From an uncultured Negativicutes bacterium (lineage in GTDB: Bacteria > Bacillota > Negativicutes > Veillonellales > Megasphaeraceae): a stretch of 64,000 nt of DNA. Under the pieces are notes generated by a model that searched no databases, was not told the origin of the DNA, and saw only the letters and a program-made list of their open reading frames with translations. This document shows positions 24,763-34,366 of the stretch, piece by piece (positions within the stretch are counted from its first letter, which is position 1; every line of letters begins with the position of its first letter). The position numbers and the translations under genes were made by a program. The stretch lies in the NCBI GenBank assembly GCA_900752195.1, contig CAADUJ010000019.1:4056-68055 (forward strand), written 5' to 3'.

Positions 24763-25617
24763 TTAACCTACATTTTCTTCTTTCTTAAAGACGCCTTTGA
24801 TCATTTCGCCGATAGCACCAGTCGGGCACTTCGTCAAGCACGTTGCGTTGTCGCAAGTATGACAGATTTCCTGATTGATAACAGCCAGATGATCGATAAT
24901 CTTGATGGCTTCCTGATCCTTATGGGAGCAGTTTCTTGCGCAGGAACCGCAACCGAGGCAAAGAGCCTTGCAGTTCTTCATAGCCGGGGCACCAAAATCT
25001 TTGGAGCTACAGCTTACGCTAACTTTAGCACTCATAGGAAGCAATTCAATGACATGGTTCGGGCAGGTATTCGCACATTTACCACAACCAGTACAGATAT
25101 TCTTGTTGATCTGAGGAAGACCATTTTCGCCCATTGTCATAGCACCGAACGGGCAGGCGCGAACACAGTTACCAAAACCGAGGCAACCGAATTTACAGAA
25201 TTTAGGGCCCTGCTGTACGAGCTTGGCAGCTGCACAGTCGTGGATGCCTTTATATTCATACGCCAGTTTAGCTACGCCATTACCACCACGGCACTTGACA
25301 TGTGCATATACAGGTTCCGTTGCTTCTGCAACTTTGCCCGTCAATTTAGCGACGATATTGGCAACCTCTGCCTTACCAGGTACGCAAAGGTTAGGCGGAA
25401 CTTCCGGATCGAGTACGACAGCTTCCGCATATTTTGCGCAACCTGCGAAACCGCAGGCACCGCATTGACCTTGAGGCAGCGCTTCTTTTACTTCACCAAT
25501 AAGCGGATTTTCTTCCATGGCAAACTTCTTGTCAGCAGAGGCGAGGACAAAGCCAAACACGACGCCAATGCAAGTCAAGGTTACAACAGCCATGACCGCG
25601 ATTAATGTATAATCCAT
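24763..25617 (-). CDS. rnfB: Rnf complex subunit RnfB, ferredoxin-type
   Basis: Entry point for electrons from reduced ferredoxin. It is 284 aa. One N-terminal membrane helix (about 5-27) is followed by the RnfB Fe-S domain with GQCGACGFAGCAKYAEA (about 50-66) and a further Cys near 82. Several ferredoxin-type 4Fe-4S motifs follow: CLGFGNCVRACPFGA, CTGCGKCANTCPN, CLGCGSCARNC, and CHTCDNATCLTKCPTGA at the end. The Cys-rich C-terminal expansion is typical of clostridial-type Rnf. Upstream of apbE, downstream of rnfA. Confidence 0.97.
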   Translation of the reverse strand: MDYTLIAVMAVVTLTCIGVVFGFVLASADKKFAMEENPLIGEVKEALPQGQCGACGFAGCAKYAEAVVLDPEVPPNLCVPGKAEVANIVAKLTGKVAEATEPVYAHVKCRGGNGVAKLAYEYKGIHDCAAAKLVQQGPKFCKFGCLGFGNCVRACPFGAMTMGENGLPQINKNICTGCGKCANTCPNHVIELLPMSAKVSVSCSSKDFGAPAMKNCKALCLGCGSCARNCSHKDQEAIKIIDHLAVINQEICHTCDNATCLTKCPTGAIGEMIKGVFKKEENVG

Positions 25618-25642
25618 GATTTAGTCCATCTCCTTTTCTCTG

Positions 25643-26218
25643 TTAAATCATACCGGAGAAACCAAGGAATGCCAAGGAAAGCATACCTGCAACGATAAAG
25701 GCAATCGGAGTACCTTTCATTGGTCCAGGAACATCAGCATAATCCAGTTTTTCACGGCAGCTAGCCATGAGAATCAGAGCCAGGGCGAAACCAAGGCCTG
25801 CGCCTACGGCAAATACGATATTTTCAACAAAGTTATAGTTGTTCGTTACACTGATAACCGGTACGGACAATACGATACAGTTCGTAGCGATCAACATGAG
25901 GTAAATCCCCCACATGTTGTACAACGTCGGAGATTGTTTCTTGATAACGATTTCCAACAGCTGTACAAAGCTGGCAATCAAGATAACGAAGGAAATCGTA
26001 CGGAGAAATTCCAGATGAAGCGGAACGAGAACTAAGTTATACAAGAGCCAAGCCAGTATCGTACTGAGGGTAATGACGGACGTTACGGCAAAGCCCATCC
26101 CTACGGATGCATTTAAGTTCTTAGAAACACCGAAGAAGATACACAGGCCCAAGAACTTGGTCAATACGAAGTTGTTAATTAAAACAGCTCCGATAAAAAG
26201 CGTAAAATATGCGCCCAT
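25643..26218 (-). CDS. rnfA: Rnf complex subunit RnfA
   Basis: Integral membrane subunit of 191 aa with six hydrophobic helices. The N-terminus YFTLFIGAVLINNFVLTKFLG and the motif near it carry the conserved Cys (LCIFFG) that, with RnfE, holds a membrane Fe-S cluster (family knowledge). The ATG overlaps the stop of rnfE by 1 base. Ion pumping (Na+ or H+) takes place in the RnfA/D/E part of the complex. Confidence 0.96.
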   Translation of the reverse strand: MGAYFTLFIGAVLINNFVLTKFLGLCIFFGVSKNLNASVGMGFAVTSVITLSTILAWLLYNLVLVPLHLEFLRTISFVILIASFVQLLEIVIKKQSPTLYNMWGIYLMLIATNCIVLSVPVISVTNNYNFVENIVFAVGAGLGFALALILMASCREKLDYADVPGPMKGTPIAFIVAGMLSLAFLGFSGMI

Positions 26219-26841
26219 TATCCTTCAACCCCTTTCAGTTGTTTCTGTCTTTCTACATGGTCATTCCACATCTTGAATCCGGCCATGATGAAGCCGATGA
26301 GCATGAAAGCTCCAGGCGGCAATGCCATGATCAGTGCCGGCATGTAGTCAGGACCGAAAACAGGTACACCGAAGAACGTGCCATTACCGATGATTTCACG
26401 GATGAAGGAAATAACGAACATAGCGATAGTAAAACCAACGCCCATGCCCATCCCATCGAGGAACGATACGACAATGCCGTTCTTCGAAGCAACCGATTCA
26501 GCACGAGCAAGGATGATAGCAAATACGACTACCAGGTCAAGGTATACGCCCAATGCTTTGTACAGGTCAGGAGCATATGCCTGAAGGAAAAGCTGTACAC
26601 AGGTTACGATCGTGGCGATACATGTGATGTATACAGGAATACGAACTTTTTTGTTAATCAATTTGTGGATAATCGAAACGACAGTGTTATTAGCTGTAAT
26701 AACGAACCATACTGTGCAACCCATCGTCAGGCCGTTTACGATGCTAGTGGTAACAGCAAGGCCAGGGCACAGGGACAGTGCCAACACGAAGTATGGGTTT
26801 TCTTCGATAATGCCTCTACTAAAAACCTTCCAAAGATTCAT
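26218..26841 (-). CDS. rnfE: Rnf complex subunit RnfE
   Basis: Integral membrane subunit of 207 aa, homologous to RnfA. Seen: NPYFVLALSLCPGLAVTTSIVNGLTMG-type start (with the conserved Cys in LSLCPGLA, about residue 25), six hydrophobic segments and PPGAFMLIGFIMAG near the end. One-base overlaps with rnfG and rnfA (shared A at 26841 and 26218) show tight coupling. Confidence 0.96.
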   Translation of the reverse strand: MNLWKVFSRGIIEENPYFVLALSLCPGLAVTTSIVNGLTMGCTVWFVITANNTVVSIIHKLINKKVRIPVYITCIATIVTCVQLFLQAYAPDLYKALGVYLDLVVVFAIILARAESVASKNGIVVSFLDGMGMGVGFTIAMFVISFIREIIGNGTFFGVPVFGPDYMPALIMALPPGAFMLIGFIMAGFKMWNDHVERQKQLKGVEG

Positions 26842-27392
26842 TATTGCTTACCCCCTAACTCTGCAGCTTTTTCAACAGCCTGCTTTACGCCTAACGTAAA
26901 GGCACGAGAGGAAATAGTAGCCCCAGTCATGGCCTGGATTTTATCTTTCTGGCTATGATCTTTCGTAACTACCAGATCTTGGGCTTTCTTGCCTTTAAAC
27001 TGATCTTTGAACGGCGACTTTGCACCTTTATCACCGAGGCCAGGAGTTTCGTTAGCTTCGAGAACAGTGTAATCAATAACAGAGCCATCCATAGAAACAG
27101 CCGTTAACAATTTAATCGGGCCACCATACCCTTTCGGTTCGGTCGGAATAATATAAGCGACTTTCTGGCCGCCTTTTTCAGCGATAAATGTATCCGCTTC
27201 TCCCTGTACAGGAATGAATGTATCGGCATCGACAAGAGATTTCATCGATTCTTGTTTCATCTGTTCTGCTTTAGCTGTCGCAGTCGGGCCGGTAATGAAG
27301 AATACGAGGCCGATGATGCAGCCGGAAACGAGGCACGTGCAAACAAGATTCATAGCAATCTTAAAGATACCGCTGTTGTTTTTGTCTGCCAT
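26841..27392 (-). CDS. rnfG: Rnf complex subunit RnfG, flavoprotein
   Basis: Extracytoplasmic flavoprotein anchored by one N-terminal helix (about 10-32); 183 aa. The FMN-binding domain ends with the flavinylation motif MTGATISSRAF, whose Thr (TGAT) is the expected site of covalent FMN attached by ApbE. The segment GYGGPIKLLTAVSMDG is also typical of the domain. It lies 1 base after rnfD and overlaps rnfE by 1 base. Confidence 0.95.
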   Translation of the reverse strand: MADKNNSGIFKIAMNLVCTCLVSGCIIGLVFFITGPTATAKAEQMKQESMKSLVDADTFIPVQGEADTFIAEKGGQKVAYIIPTEPKGYGGPIKLLTAVSMDGSVIDYTVLEANETPGLGDKGAKSPFKDQFKGKKAQDLVVTKDHSQKDKIQAMTGATISSRAFTLGVKQAVEKAAELGGKQ

Positions 27393-27393
27393 G

Positions 27394-28422
27394 TTATTTA
27401 GCCCCCTTTACTTCACCGAATACTTTCGGTTTTACGAGGCGGTCAATTAACGGAGTCAATGCGTTCATGAGCAAGATCGAATAGCAAACGCCTTCCGGAT
27501 AACCGCCAAGAGTACGGATCAATACAGTAATGAGACCGCAACCTAGAGCAAAAATGATCTGGCCTTTTACTGTAATCGGAGCTGTGACCATATCAGTAGC
27601 CATGAAGAATGCACCGATGACCAGACCACCAGCCATCATTTCAAATACAGCTACGCTCGGGCTGTAAATGATGGACATAAGCACGCCAACAGTTGCAATC
27701 ATGACAACCGGTACCTGCCAGTTCACATAGCCTTTCCAGATGAGGTAAATGCCGCCGAGTACTAAGAGGATCGTCGATGTTTCGCCTAAGGAACCATTGC
27801 GGAACCCGAAGAAGAGGTTCTGGTAAATCGTTCCCCAGTCATTTGCGCCAAAAAGGCTGAACAGTGCATCCTGACCGCCATGTTTGAACACATTCAGCGG
27901 GGTAGCACCTGCTACGCCATCAATGACTTGTCCGTTCAACTGGGTCCACGTCGTCATTGCAATAGGCCAGGAAACCATCAAGCCTGCACGGCCAACATGT
28001 GCCGGGTTGAAAAGGTTGTAGCCAAGACCGCCCATGGACTGTTTACAAACGACGATGGCAATAAAGGAACCAACAATCGTCATCCACCACGGTAACGTCG
28101 GAGGACAGGACATTGCCATAAGAAGGCCCGTAATGACAGCACTGCCGTCAGAAACGGTAACTTTCTTGTGCAACAGTTTTTCCCAAAGATATTCAAAGAT
28201 TACAGCCGAGACAACGGCAACCAAGATATTAACAAGTGCACCGATGCCGAAATAGAATACACCGAAGGCAGCAGCTGGAACAAGAGCCGCTACAACATTC
28301 CACATGATTTTAGGAATGCTTTCGTTACAGCGAACATGCGGCGAAGATGATACAGTCAATTTTAATTCCTGCATGTCTTTAGCATCCTTTCCTATAGATT
28401 GTCCTTTCGCTTCTGGACTCAT
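27394..28422 (-). CDS. rnfD: Rnf complex subunit RnfD, flavoprotein
   Basis: Membrane subunit of the NQR2/RnfD family, 342 aa, with about nine hydrophobic segments. The covalent FMN site is visible as DGVAGATPLNVFKHG (about 182-196), where Thr of GAT carries FMN. The motif GGLGYNLFNPAHVGRAGLMVSWP is also characteristic (seen in pieces near 130-155). AAGGG lies 7 bases before the ATG; a later in-frame ATG (residue 17) is possible but less well placed. Confidence 0.95.
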   Translation of the reverse strand: MSPEAKGQSIGKDAKDMQELKLTVSSSPHVRCNESIPKIMWNVVAALVPAAAFGVFYFGIGALVNILVAVVSAVIFEYLWEKLLHKKVTVSDGSAVITGLLMAMSCPPTLPWWMTIVGSFIAIVVCKQSMGGLGYNLFNPAHVGRAGLMVSWPIAMTTWTQLNGQVIDGVAGATPLNVFKHGGQDALFSLFGANDWGTIYQNLFFGFRNGSLGETSTILLVLGGIYLIWKGYVNWQVPVVMIATVGVLMSIIYSPSVAVFEMMAGGLVIGAFFMATDMVTAPITVKGQIIFALGCGLITVLIRTLGGYPEGVCYSILLMNALTPLIDRLVKPKVFGEVKGAK

Positions 28423-28442
28423 GATATCCCTTCTTCCAATGA

Positions 28443-29786
28443 TTACTTGGCCTGTGCTTTTTTCTTAGCTTCAGCCTGAAGTGCTTTAACCTGACCTTTT
28501 GCATTACGGATATACTGGACAATATTGCGTTTTGCCGGACACGTGTATACGCAGCTACCACATTCTACGCAATTCATGACACCGTATTCCATACATTTTT
28601 CCCAGGCCTGGCAGGAAGAAAAGATGCTCAGCTGGCTCGGGATAAGACCCATCGGGCATGCCTGAACGCAACGACCACAGCGGATACAGGGTTCTTCTTC
28701 ACCAACATTGCATTTTTCTGCAGACAATGCGAGGATACCAGAAGCACCCTTTGTAATAGGAATATCCATCTGGTATTGTGCAAAACCCATCATCGGGCCA
28801 CCGGCGATTACGCGATCCGGAGTCTGAGAGAAACCGCCGCAGTAATCAATCGCTTCCTGGAACGTCGTACCGATACGGAGTGAAAGGTTCTTCGGTTCCT
28901 TGATGCAGTCGCCTGTAACCGTCGTCAGACGTTCGATGAACGGAATCCCATGACAGACTGCATCTGTAACGGCAATAACCGTACCGACGTTACTTACGAC
29001 ACAGCCAACGTTCATAGGAAGTCCGCCTGGTTCTACCTGACGGCCTGTCATGGCTTCAATCATCATTTTTTCTGCGCCCTGCGGGTATTTCGTGATGCAA
29101 GGTTCAACGGATACTTCAGGAATATCCTTAAACGCTTCTGTAAGTTTGGAGACAGCTTCCGGTTTATTATCTTCAATACCGATAAAACCTCTCTTGACGC
29201 CTAACGCTTTCATGATGATCTGTACACCTGTAACGAGCTTTTCGATGTACGGCGCTTCTACCATGGCACGATAGTCACAAGTCAAATACGGTTCACATTC
29301 TGCAGCGTTGACAATAAACGTATCGACAGGTTTATTAGGCGTAAACTTAACATGTGCCGGGAAAGTAGCGCCGCCGCAACCAACAACACCGGCTTTTTTG
29401 ATCAGTTCGATGATTTCCTTGCTATCAAGCTGTTTCCAATCACGTTCCTGAAGAACGTCATCAGCCCATTCATCTTTGCCGTCCGATTTGATGACGACAG
29501 CCATACACTGAACCATCGTGTTGTGAGGCATGGGAGCTACCTTGACAACATCACCGGAAATCGAAGCATGGATGTCAGCATGGAGGAATGCATCGCTCGT
29601 ACCGATCAGCTGGCCTTTCTTTACATGGTCGCCAACCTTTACCGTCGGAGTACAGGGAGCACCGAAATGCATACTCATCGGGATGACTACTTGATCCGGT
29701 ATTGCTGGGGTTTCAATAGCCTTATCTTTGGCATATACCTTGCCATCGAAGGGATGAACCCCACCTCTTTTAAAGGTTTTCAACAT
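28443..29786 (-). CDS. rnfC: Rnf complex subunit RnfC, NADH-binding
   Basis: Peripheral cytoplasmic subunit that exchanges electrons with NAD. It is 447 aa from ATG at 29786, with GAGGTGA 6 bases upstream. Order: RnfC barrel N-terminal domain, NADH/FMN-binding Rossmann-like part (VGCGGATFPAHVKF and NAAECEPYLTCDYR), SLBB domain, and two 4Fe-4S motifs CIRCGRCVQACPMG and CVECGSCVYTCPAK. It is the first gene of rnfCDGEAB-apbE, behind a ~230-base leader. Rnf oxidises ferredoxin with NAD+ and pumps ions, or runs in reverse. Confidence 0.97.
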   Translation of the reverse strand: MLKTFKRGGVHPFDGKVYAKDKAIETPAIPDQVVIPMSMHFGAPCTPTVKVGDHVKKGQLIGTSDAFLHADIHASISGDVVKVAPMPHNTMVQCMAVVIKSDGKDEWADDVLQERDWKQLDSKEIIELIKKAGVVGCGGATFPAHVKFTPNKPVDTFIVNAAECEPYLTCDYRAMVEAPYIEKLVTGVQIIMKALGVKRGFIGIEDNKPEAVSKLTEAFKDIPEVSVEPCITKYPQGAEKMMIEAMTGRQVEPGGLPMNVGCVVSNVGTVIAVTDAVCHGIPFIERLTTVTGDCIKEPKNLSLRIGTTFQEAIDYCGGFSQTPDRVIAGGPMMGFAQYQMDIPITKGASGILALSAEKCNVGEEEPCIRCGRCVQACPMGLIPSQLSIFSSCQAWEKCMEYGVMNCVECGSCVYTCPAKRNIVQYIRNAKGQVKALQAEAKKKAQAK

Positions 29787-30048
29787 CAAAAATCACCTCA
29801 TTAATATATAATGAAAACATAAACACATTAAGCAGCCAATTTCGCGATACAAGCCTACTTGTCTTTATGTCAACCTTTCCTGTCGATATCATACGCCTTA
29901 TGGTTGACATACTCGACACGCCATTCATAGCAAGTTTTGCATCGACTCTCAAAGAGGTGCTTATAAACCAAAAACTGAGCATCATGACAAACGTCAAATA
30001 CCCACCCTTAATCGTTTTCATTATAGCATTATATGCTTTATTATTCAA
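29787..30048 (-). promoter_or_regulatory. rnf operon promoter and long structured leader
   Basis: Promoter on the minus strand: TTGAAT (30043-30048), a 17-base spacer and TATAAT (30020-30025), so transcription would start near 30013 and leave ~225 untranslated bases before rnfC. The leader contains a perfect 9-bp inverted repeat, ATGTCAACC (29867-29875) and GGTTGACAT (29902-29910). A 92-codon frame crosses the leader into rnfC but lacks a ribosome site. No known riboswitch class is recognised. Between 30049 and 30334 I see only AT-rich sequence without a gene. Confidence 0.55.
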
Positions 30049-30334
30049 TGTGAAAATTATAGCAAGCTTTTGAATTCATGCGAAATAATTCTTATTGAAA
30101 TTGCATAGATTTTACAATCTTTACACCACTCTCTGCTATAAAAATTGAATATTTAAATAGCTCTATTCTTATTTTAGCATTTATCTCGTGTCACGTTTTA
30201 TATTTTTTGTTTTTCCTTCCATTTCATTTCGTTTCAATAGGCTACTTTTGTAGTGCACTCTTTGTGAAAAGTAAAACAAACTAACACCATTTTGGTATTC
30301 TTTTCGCAATTGAAAATGATTTTTATGCATAAAC

Positions 30335-30372
30335 AAAAGCAACAAACTTCATCATTGAAATTTGTTGCTTTT
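30335..30372 (-). terminator. Intrinsic terminator after pyrG
   Basis: Perfect 12-bp stem AAAAGCAACAAA/TTTGTTGCTTTT (30335-30346, 30361-30372). On the minus strand the 3' arm ends in TTTTG. It lies about 45 bases after the pyrG stop. Confidence 0.85.
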
Positions 30373-30418
30373 ACATCCGTACTCACGACGACAAACACGG
30401 TTCGCCTATATTTATTTG

Positions 30419-32029
30419 TTATTTTACCTTACCGTCAAGAGCGGCCTTGATCAACCCTTTGAACAGAGGATGTGCCTTGGTCGGACGCGATTTGAATTCC
30501 GGATGGAACTGGCATCCTACGTAATAGGGATGATCTTTGATTTCTACGATTTCAACCAACCGATCATCTGGCGATGTGCCTGATAAGATGAGTCCGGCAT
30601 TGACCATTTCTGTCCGGTATTTATTATTGAATTCCCAACGATGACGATGGCGTTCATAAATCAGGTCTTCACCATACTGTTCACGAGCTTTGGAATCGGC
30701 TGCCAGTTTGCAAGGATACAAGCCTAAGCGCATCGTGCCGCCCTTGTTGGAAATATCCACCTGATCCGGCATAAGATCGATAACAGGATATTGTGCATCG
30801 GCGTCAAATTCAGAGCTTGTCGCACCTTCAAGACCGAGGACATTGCGGGCAAATTCCATGACGGCACACTGCATGCCAAGACACAAGCCCAGGCAGGGAA
30901 CCTTATTAACACGGGCATATTCCATCGTCTTGATTTTGCCTTCTACACCACGATTGCCAAAGCCACCAGGAACGACGATACCGTCTACATGACCGAACAC
31001 GTCCTTTAGATCTACATCATCCCCTTCAAGGGTTTCCGAATCAATCCATTCGATATCGACTTGAGTCTTATAGGCGTATCCGGCATGGCGAAGGGCTTCG
31101 GCTACACTCAGATATGCATCGTGAAGAGCTACGTATTTACCGACGAGAGCAATGGTAAGCGTCTGTTCCGGATGGTAGATTGCATGGACCATCTGCTTCC
31201 AGTCTTCCATATGGCAAGGTTTGTCGGGAAGAGCCAGCTTTTCGATGACAATCTGGTCAAGACCTTCCTCCTGCATAAGAAGAGGCACTTCATAAATGCT
31301 GTCAAGGGTCTTATTTTCAATAACGGCATTCTTATCAATATCACAGAACAGGGCCAGTTTTTCTTTCATTTCGTCAGATAGCGGCCGTTCTGTCCGGCAT
31401 ACGATGATATCCGGCTGGATACCGATGCCGCGAAGTTCCTTTACGCTGTGCTGGGTCGGTTTCGTTTTTAATTCGCCAGCAGCCCCGATATAGGGAACCA
31501 ATGTAACGTGGATATAGAGGACGTCGTTACGGCCCACTTCTTTTTTAATCTGACGGATGGCTTCGAGGAAAGGCAGACTTTCAATATCACCAACGGTACC
31601 GCCGATTTCCGTAATGACTACGTCCGCGTTGTCATCATCGCCGACGCGATAGACGCGGTTCTTTATTTCATTTGTAATGTGGGGAATGACCTGAACCGTA
31701 TGACCGAGATAATCACCGCGACGTTCTTTTTGAAGAACCGACCAGTAGATCTTACCGGTCGTAACATTGGAGTTCTTTCCAAGGTTAATGTCGATGAACC
31801 GTTCATAATGACCTAAATCCAAATCTGTTTCCGTACCGTCATCAGTAACGAATACTTCACCGTGCTGATATGGGCTCATCGTCCCTGGGTCTACGTTAAT
31901 ATAAGGGTCAAACTTTTGGATTGTAACCTTGAATCCACGGTTTTTCAGCAACCGGCCCAATGCCGCTGCCGTAATCCCTTTTCCCAACGAAGAAACAACG
32001 CCACCTGTAACAAATATGTATTTAGCCAT
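30419..32029 (-). CDS. pyrG: CTP synthase
   Basis: Makes CTP from UTP using glutamine. It is 536 aa from ATG at 32029 (GGAGG upstream), giving the expected N-terminus AKYIFVTGGVVSSLGKGI. The synthetase domain (1-270) is followed by a class I glutamine amidotransferase domain with VPGGFGNRG and the nucleophile elbow GLCLGMQ, plus the C-terminal His-x-Glu (FHPEFKSRP). It stands between argS and the rnf leader, with its own terminator. Confidence 0.98.
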   Translation of the reverse strand: MAKYIFVTGGVVSSLGKGITAAALGRLLKNRGFKVTIQKFDPYINVDPGTMSPYQHGEVFVTDDGTETDLDLGHYERFIDINLGKNSNVTTGKIYWSVLQKERRGDYLGHTVQVIPHITNEIKNRVYRVGDDDNADVVITEIGGTVGDIESLPFLEAIRQIKKEVGRNDVLYIHVTLVPYIGAAGELKTKPTQHSVKELRGIGIQPDIIVCRTERPLSDEMKEKLALFCDIDKNAVIENKTLDSIYEVPLLMQEEGLDQIVIEKLALPDKPCHMEDWKQMVHAIYHPEQTLTIALVGKYVALHDAYLSVAEALRHAGYAYKTQVDIEWIDSETLEGDDVDLKDVFGHVDGIVVPGGFGNRGVEGKIKTMEYARVNKVPCLGLCLGMQCAVMEFARNVLGLEGATSSEFDADAQYPVIDLMPDQVDISNKGGTMRLGLYPCKLAADSKAREQYGEDLIYERHRHRWEFNNKYRTEMVNAGLILSGTSPDDRLVEIVEIKDHPYYVGCQFHPEFKSRPTKAHPLFKGLIKAALDGKVK

Positions 32030-32153
32030 AATTCCTCCCTGCTGAGCCATCGCTCATAGAACATCAGAAAACTATCACATCTTTATTATAGTACATATAT
32101 ATCAACGAGCTCATTCAACAGCTCATCTTAAACGATTTCATCGACTTATTATA

Positions 32154-33824
32154 TTACATTTTTTCAGGTGCAGAAACCCCTAAAATAGAAAGGCATCCGG
32201 CAATCGTAATGCGAACGGCTGTTACCAGCGCCAACCGAGCCTTTTCCAGGTCCTTATCGTCCTGAATGATCCGGCAATGATTATAAAAATTATGGAAGAG
32301 ACTTGCCAATTCATGGGCAAAATGAGCAATGCGATGAGGTGCCCGTTCCCTTGCAGCAATCTGCACTTCTTCCGGGAAGGCAGCCATCTTCTTAATCAAT
32401 TCCAGTTCCTGGGGAGCCTGCAGGGTGTCCCATGCGACATCGGACCAGTCTTCCGGCACGGTGCCTCCGTTTTCCATCACCTGCTTATAAATACTATATA
32501 TACGAGCATGGGCATATTGAATATAGTACACAGGATTTTCATTGCTGTGCGATTTGGCAAGGTCCAAATCAAAATCAAGTTGCGTATCGAGAGACCGCAT
32601 GATGAAGAAATACCGTGCTGCATCTGCACCAACTTCTTCGATGAGTTCATTCAAAGAAATAGCCTGGCCCGTTCTCTTGCTCATCTTAACGGGCTGTCCA
32701 TTGCGGAACAGGCTGACCATTTGGAGCAGCAACACTTCCAGCTGATCCGCATCATAACCAAGAGCTGTCATGGACGCCTTTACACGGGCCACGTAGCCAT
32801 GGTGATCGGCACCCCAGATATTGATAAGGCGCTTAAAGCCCCGTTCATATTTATTTTTATGGTATGCAATATCTGCCGCCAAATACGTCGGTACGCCGTT
32901 GTCACGGATGATGACACGATCTTTGTCGTCGCCATATTCCGTCGACTTAAGCCACAAGGCACCCTCTTTTTCATACGCCTTGCCCCGTTGTTTGAGTGTT
33001 TCACAAACGTCTTCAATAGCAGCCGGATGCAAGGTCCGTTCACTGAACCAATTATCATACTGTACGTTAAAGGCTGCTAAGTCCCGTCGCAGCGCCGCCA
33101 GTTTTTCAGCATAGGCCCGTTCCTTGAAATAGGATAACCGTTCTTCTTCAGGCATCTTCAAATAGGCATCGCCATCTTTTGCAATGATAGCTTCCGCCGT
33201 TTCGATGATGTCATGGCCGTGATACCCATTTTCCGGAATTTCTGCAGGAACGCCGAAGTGCATCAAATACCGGGCGTTGACCGACGCTGCCAGGTTATCC
33301 ATCTGGTTACCGGCATCGTTGATGTAATATTCAGCCTGTACGTTATACCCTGCTGTACGCAACAAATTGACAAGGGCACTTCCATACGCGGCACCCCGTC
33401 CATGACCCACGTGGAGTGGCCCTGTCGGGTTGGCACTGACATATTCGACTTGCACCGTATCATCTTCTCTAAGGGGAGCCTTGCCATATGCACTACCAGC
33501 CTTCAGGATTTGTTTAAGTGTATCATAAATAACGGTATTTTTAAGGAAAAAATTGATAAAACCAGCCCCAGCGATTTCTGCTTTATCGAGCCAGTCGTAT
33601 TGCATCTGGCCAATGATGGCTTCGGCAATGTTTCGAGGAGCACAATGGGCCACACGAGCCGACTTCATTGCAATATTGGTAGCAAAGTCGCCGAATTTCT
33701 TTTGCGGCGGCACTTCTAATTCAACATCGGGGTATTCGCCCTGCGGCAACAGCCCTTTGTCGATTGCCTTATCCAGGGCTTCTTTAATGCCCTGCTTCAG
33801 TAGTTCTTTCATTTCCATTGGCAT
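32154..33824 (-). CDS. argS: Arginyl-tRNA synthetase
   Basis: Class I synthetase charging tRNA-Arg. It is 556 aa. The N-terminal additional domain (about 1-100) precedes the HIGH-type motif in PTGPLHVGHGRGAAYG; KMSKR appears as PVKMSKRTGQ; the C-terminal DALR anticodon-binding domain follows (ARIYSIYKQV onward). The gene overlaps the end of the DUF1934 gene by 41 bases. GGAGG lies 3-4 bases before the ATG at 33824 and 9 before the ATG at 33818, so the true start may be the latter. Confidence 0.97.
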   Translation of the reverse strand: MPMEMKELLKQGIKEALDKAIDKGLLPQGEYPDVELEVPPQKKFGDFATNIAMKSARVAHCAPRNIAEAIIGQMQYDWLDKAEIAGAGFINFFLKNTVIYDTLKQILKAGSAYGKAPLREDDTVQVEYVSANPTGPLHVGHGRGAAYGSALVNLLRTAGYNVQAEYYINDAGNQMDNLAASVNARYLMHFGVPAEIPENGYHGHDIIETAEAIIAKDGDAYLKMPEEERLSYFKERAYAEKLAALRRDLAAFNVQYDNWFSERTLHPAAIEDVCETLKQRGKAYEKEGALWLKSTEYGDDKDRVIIRDNGVPTYLAADIAYHKNKYERGFKRLINIWGADHHGYVARVKASMTALGYDADQLEVLLLQMVSLFRNGQPVKMSKRTGQAISLNELIEEVGADAARYFFIMRSLDTQLDFDLDLAKSHSNENPVYYIQYAHARIYSIYKQVMENGGTVPEDWSDVAWDTLQAPQELELIKKMAAFPEEVQIAARERAPHRIAHFAHELASLFHNFYNHCRIIQDDKDLEKARLALVTAVRITIAGCLSILGVSAPEKM

Positions 33825-34245
33825 TATCCTCCTGCACCGTAATAGTAAGCTGATTATAATTAGAACCTAACCCTTCGAGAGTCATGTCATATCCCAGCTC
33901 GATCTGGCCGATTCCCTCATTCAGGTTAGCCTTGCAAATATAGGTTTTCATCGTTACAGGAAGTTTACCCATAGGCGTTTCATACCAGGAATAGTAACTC
34001 TTCCCTTTTTTATATTCCTGCTTATGCTGCATCTTCCCGGTCCTGACGAGATGGATTGTCCCATCATCATGAACCTTAATGATCGTCGTTACGCCATCGA
34101 GGCCAGTCAATTCACTTTCTTTGTAGACGATGTATTCCGTACGATTCTTCCGGTAGTATGAACCTGGTGACACAACTTCCATATTCAATTCTTGTCCTTC
34201 TTCATTCCGCTGTACGCTTTTTATACTGACAAGTACCGGTTTCAC
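33784..34245 (-). CDS. DUF1934 family beta-barrel protein (YwiB-like)
   Basis: Small soluble protein of 153 aa with lipocalin-like beta content and no signal peptide. The start KPVLVSIKSVQRNEEGQE, the segment EYIVYKESELTGLDGVTT and the ending LTITVQED are typical of DUF1934. The family is commonly found directly upstream of argS in Firmicutes, as here with a 41-base overlap, and its function is unknown. Confidence 0.82.
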   Translation of the reverse strand: MKPVLVSIKSVQRNEEGQELNMEVVSPGSYYRKNRTEYIVYKESELTGLDGVTTIIKVHDDGTIHLVRTGKMQHKQEYKKGKSYYSWYETPMGKLPVTMKTYICKANLNEGIGQIELGYDMTLEGLGSNYNQLTITVQEDNANGNERTTEAGH

Positions 34246-34366
34246 GGCGTTTCAACCCTTCTTCCTATAATAATTCAATGTTACTATTATATAACAAGCG
34301 CAAAAAAAAGAAAATATACTTTTTCCCATTTTAGAGTTGCTCTTCATGCATGAGGCAATGCTATCC

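Noticed and set aside
24859..25605. 248-codon open frame opposite rnfB
   Set aside because: Antisense shadow of rnfB: no ribosome site, composition mirrors the Cys-rich gene, and it contains no recognisable domain.
26209..26958. 249-codon open frame opposite rnfE and rnfG
   Set aside because: Lies entirely antisense to two well-supported membrane protein genes and reads as hydrophilic nonsense; no ribosome site.
29770..30048. 92-codon frame in the rnf leader that overlaps the start of rnfC
   Set aside because: Its start lies at the promoter itself and no ribosome site is visible at internal ATGs; the protein resembles nothing. Kept only as a note in the leader entry.
30261..30278. TTGTGAAAAGTAAAACAA resembling a Rex operator upstream of the rnf promoter
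   Set aside because: Only the left half matches TTGTGA; the right half has two mismatches, and it is over 200 bases from the promoter.
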